Shown here: positions 6,282 to 8,086 of the stretch, in pieces | Position numbering within the stretch: position 1 is the stretch's first letter | Layout of the letters: the number at the start of each line of letters is the position of its first letter | Assembly: GCA_023265355.1 (NCBI GenBank) | Contig: JAHFTZ010000016.1 | Location: forward strand, 5,443-13,528 | Length of the DNA: 8,086 nucleotides | Reading direction: 5' to 3' | Source of the DNA: Terriglobus sp. | GTDB lineage: Bacteria > Acidobacteriota > Terriglobia > Terriglobales > Acidobacteriaceae | Position numbers and translations under genes: made by a program | The notes under the pieces: generated by a model | The model's database searches: none | The model's input: only the letters and a program-made list of their open reading frames with translations | What the model was told of the DNA's origin: nothing

Positions 6282-6303
6282 CGCTGTGACGGCCGTCACA
6301 GCG
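6282..6303. promoter_or_regulatory. perfect 22-bp palindrome with TGTGA-N6-TCACA, predicted Crp/Fnr-family operator
   Basis: The sequence is identical to its reverse complement over 22 bases, centred between 6292 and 6293: CGC-TGTGA-CGGCCG-TCACA-GCG. TGTGA-N6-TCACA is the consensus of E. coli Crp and relatives with an Arg-Glu...Arg recognition helix. It lies four bases after the MFS stop codon and 46 bases upstream of the cysteine-rich gene's ATG, the right place to control that gene and the coupled oxidase. As a class II activator site its centre at -41.5 would put the start of transcription near 6251; no strong -10 is visible there, so repression is equally possible. As RNA it would fold into a 9-bp stem with a GGCC loop, but no T-run follows on the minus strand, so a terminator is the weaker reading. 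Confidence 0.7.
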
Positions 6304-6307
6304 TGTG

Positions 6308-7555
6308 TCAGAGTTTTGTCGCCGCCGCTACGGGCTTGGGCTCCATAAAGAATTTACCCGCAGCGATGAGGATGACGACCAGGATCGCGCAGAGAGCAAA
6401 GACATGCCGAGTGCCGGTGTGCTGCGCGAGGACTCCCGAGAGCAGCAGACCGCCGATCTGCGCGGCGAAGACCGAGGACATCACCGTGGAACCGACGCGG
6501 CCCATGAGGTGCTGGGGCGTCTCCTGCTGGATGAGAGTCTGCGCGGGAACGATGATTCCCGAGACGGAGAAGCCGATGAACATATTTCCCAGCACCGTCG
6601 TCCAGAGATAGGGGAAGAGCACCAGGACCACGAGACCAGCGGCGATGCCACTCAGGCCCCAGTAGACGAGCGTGGTTTCGCGCAGGCTTTTGCCGAAGGC
6701 GTTCAACACATTGAGACCGAGCAAGATGCCGATTCCGATGGCGGCGGAGGCGAGACCGAAGGCGCGGTTCGTCCCGTGGAGAACGTCGCGCACATAGATG
6801 GCGATGAGCGGACCGAAGCACCCGAGGACGAACATGCCCGATGCGAGCGCCAGGATCACGAAGAGCAGAGCGGCGTGATGGACGATGAAGCTGAAGCCCT
6901 GCTGCATGTCATGGCGGATGCGAGCGAGCCCTGTATGCGTCGTTGTTGTCTCCGGGCTCTCAGGCGGACGGGAGATGGCGACGGTGGCAATGAAACAGGC
7001 GGAGGCCGCGAAGCTGGCGGCATCCACAAGATAGCAACTACGCGCACCGAAGGAAGCAACCAGCACGGCAGCCAGGGCGGGACCGAGGATACGCATGACG
7101 AACATCACCTGCTGCATCAGCGCATTTGCGGAGCGCAGGCCGTGCAGGGGAACGACCGATCGGAGAGCGACTCCCTGCGCAGGACCAAAAAAGCTGGACA
7201 CGACGCTGATCGCCGCGAGGACTACGTAGAAGTGCGACAGATGCGTGGCGAAGAGTAGAAGAAGGGTCAGGCCGGAACGAATGGCGTCCGAGAGGATCAG
7301 AGTTGGTTTGAGTGGCCAGCGGTCGACGAAAACTCCGGCCATAATGCCGAGTACTGCGATGGGAAGGGAGTACGCGATCTGTACGCCGGTAATCTGTTGC
7401 GCGTTCGCGTGCAGGCCGAAGGTGAGCACGGCGATAACCGCGTAAAGGGCGAGAAAATCTCCGAAGGTGGAAACAATCTGCGCATACCAGAGTCGGCGCA
7501 TCGAGCGAATGCCGAGGGCTTCGCGCATGGACATCGGAATGGGCGAGGTGGCCAT
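6308..7555 (-). CDS. MFS transporter, EntS-like (MFS_3) exporter family
   Basis: A 415-residue inner-membrane protein with a 12-helix MFS plan: two hydrophobic halves joined by a polar loop at about 196-218. Loop 2-3 holds the motif-A equivalent GVFVDRWPLKPTLILSD (74-90). FFGPAQGVALRSVVP (122-136) with nearby ANAL (143-146), and ILGPALAAVL with VDAASFAAS, fit the MFS_3/EntS branch. Members of that branch export enterobactin or drugs, and many remain uncharacterised. The ATG at 7555 has AGGAG at 7561-7565, five bases upstream. Length is normal and no damage is seen. It lies 73 bases downstream of the ABC ATPase gene on the same strand and ends four bases before the operator palindrome. Substrate unknown; efflux of a small amphiphile is the usual guess. 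Confidence 0.9.
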   Translation of the reverse strand: MATSPIPMSMREALGIRSMRRLWYAQIVSTFGDFLALYAVIAVLTFGLHANAQQITGVQIAYSLPIAVLGIMAGVFVDRWPLKPTLILSDAIRSGLTLLLLFATHLSHFYVVLAAISVVSSFFGPAQGVALRSVVPLHGLRSANALMQQVMFVMRILGPALAAVLVASFGARSCYLVDAASFAASACFIATVAISRPPESPETTTTHTGLARIRHDMQQGFSFIVHHAALLFVILALASGMFVLGCFGPLIAIYVRDVLHGTNRAFGLASAAIGIGILLGLNVLNAFGKSLRETTLVYWGLSGIAAGLVVLVLFPYLWTTVLGNMFIGFSVSGIIVPAQTLIQQETPQHLMGRVGSTVMSSVFAAQIGGLLLSGVLAQHTGTRHVFALCAILVVILIAAGKFFMEPKPVAAATKL

Positions 7556-7628
7556 GGAGGCTCCTGGGATTTTGAGACCGATCTACTGTATCGCGAGATA
7601 TCCGATCACAGGGGGAAGATGCCTGCAG
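7556..7628. other. 73-base spacer between ABC ATPase and MFS genes
   Basis: It holds the MFS ribosome site (AGGAG, 7561-7565) and an A/T-richer patch with TATC-GCGA-GATA (7589-7600), a four-base-arm inverted repeat. A minus-strand TGTGA is present only as a half-site. No convincing promoter or terminator is seen; the two genes may be co-transcribed. Confidence 0.3.
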
Positions 7629-8086
7629 CTAGTAAACGGTATGTTCGATGTGATCGGCGGCTTTGCCTGCCACGATGCGCTGGACGCGTCCGTCGCGCAT
7701 GGTAATGACGCGATCTGCGATCTGCGCAGCCTCCAGGTTGTGGGTGATCATGAGGACGGTCTGGTTGAGCTCGCTGGCGGCGTGACGCAGCATGGCGAGG
7801 ACAGCGTCGGAGTTTTCGGTGTCCAGGTTGCCGGTGGGTTCATCCGCGAGAATGATAGCGGGGCGTGTGATGAGGGCACGGGCGATCGCGACGCGTTGCT
7901 GTTCGCCGCCGGAGAGCTCCGAGGGGCGGTGCTGCAGGCGGCCGTCGATTTTAAGCAGCTTGGTCAGATCAGAGAGGTAGGCCGAATCGAAGGGCTTGTC
8001 TGTGGCGGCAATCTCGTGCGCGAGTTCGATGTTGCCCCGAGCGGAGAGCGTGGGAAGGAGATTGAAGCGCTGGAAGACGAAGCCGA
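7629..8086 (-). CDS. ABC transporter ATP-binding protein, LolD/MacB type, C-terminal part, cut by window edge
   Basis: The last 151 residues are present; the start, with the Walker A loop, lies right of the window. The fragment opens in the Q-loop ([19 protein letters not shown], Gln5), then has the signature [15 protein letters not shown] (57-71), Walker B and catalytic Glu in IILADEPT (77-84, Asp81-Glu82), D-loop GNLD (85-88) and H-loop THN (His115). [16 protein letters not shown] and ADEPTGNLD are typical of the LolD/MacB/FtsE branch. Those ATPases drive mechanotransmission permeases that move lipoproteins, macrolides or peptides in the envelope without transporting through the membrane. 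The stop is TAG at 7629-7631. A partner permease, if any, is outside the window: the next gene downstream is the MFS exporter, not an ABC permease. All visible ATPase motifs are intact. Confidence 0.93.
   Translation of the reverse strand, partial: GFVFQRFNLLPTLSARGNIELAHEIAATDKPFDSAYLSDLTKLLKIDGRLQHRPSELSGGEQQRVAIARALITRPAIILADEPTGNLDTENSDAVLAMLRHAASELNQTVLMITHNLEAAQIADRVITMRDGRVQRIVAGKAADHIEHTVY

Noticed and set aside
6282..6303. Reading the palindrome as the intrinsic terminator of the MFS gene
   Set aside because: Position fits, but no T-run follows on the minus strand, and the exact TGTGA-N6-TCACA spacing is better explained as an operator.
6305..7258. Long plus-strand open frame opposite the MFS gene
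   Set aside because: Highly charged (Asp/Glu/Arg/His) product with no domain; it is the antisense of strongly biased codons in a clear membrane protein gene.
7556..7628. Crp-type operator before the MFS gene
   Set aside because: Only one TGTGA half-site; the partner half is absent at the required spacing.

Overview
The window is a gene-dense, roughly 58-60% GC bacterial chromosome segment. No rRNA, tRNA, insertion sequence, phage gene or CRISPR array is visible. The gene set (an A2-type haem-copper oxidase subunit I with a YSHPAV motif, an Fnr-like regulator with an N-terminal cysteine cluster, an EntS-like MFS exporter and a LolD/MacB-type ATPase), together with codon use, suggests a soil member of the Acidobacteriota (Terriglobia; Granulicella/Terriglobus/Edaphobacter-like). 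That assignment is inference from recognition, not from a marker gene.

Left part (1-3526): an anion/inorganic-carbon neighbourhood. Reading leftward from about 1620 are a small His-rich exported or membrane-anchored hypothetical protein, a beta-class carbonic anhydrase (432-1085) and, 29 bases further on, the N-terminal 134 residues of a SulP-family anion transporter cut by the window edge. Reading rightward from 1715 are an outer-membrane beta-barrel protein and, 33 bases on, a bestrophin-family anion channel. The two directions share a 94-base intergenic region. Together these genes could move bicarbonate or another anion across both membranes and interconvert it with CO2; this is inference from context.

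Middle (3572-6307): an Fnr/Crp-family regulator follows the bestrophin after 45 bases. It converges on a leftward unit made of an 84-residue cysteine-rich small protein and a cytochrome c oxidase subunit I gene. These last two overlap by four bases (ATGA). The convergent gap contains a REP-like hairpin. Just upstream of the cysteine-rich gene is a perfect 22-bp palindrome containing TGTGA-N6-TCACA, the classical Crp-type operator. The regulator carries Fnr-like cluster cysteines but Crp-like DNA-reading residues, so it is the obvious candidate to bind there and couple oxidase expression to oxygen or redox state.

Right part (6308-8086): also leftward, a complete EntS-like MFS exporter and, 73 bases upstream of it, the C-terminal 151 residues of a LolD/MacB-type ABC transporter ATPase running off the right edge. 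These look like ordinary accessory transport genes.

The best candidates for something undescribed are the cysteine-rich protein translationally coupled to an orphan oxidase subunit I under a Crp-type palindrome, and the SulP / carbonic anhydrase / beta-barrel / bestrophin cluster.
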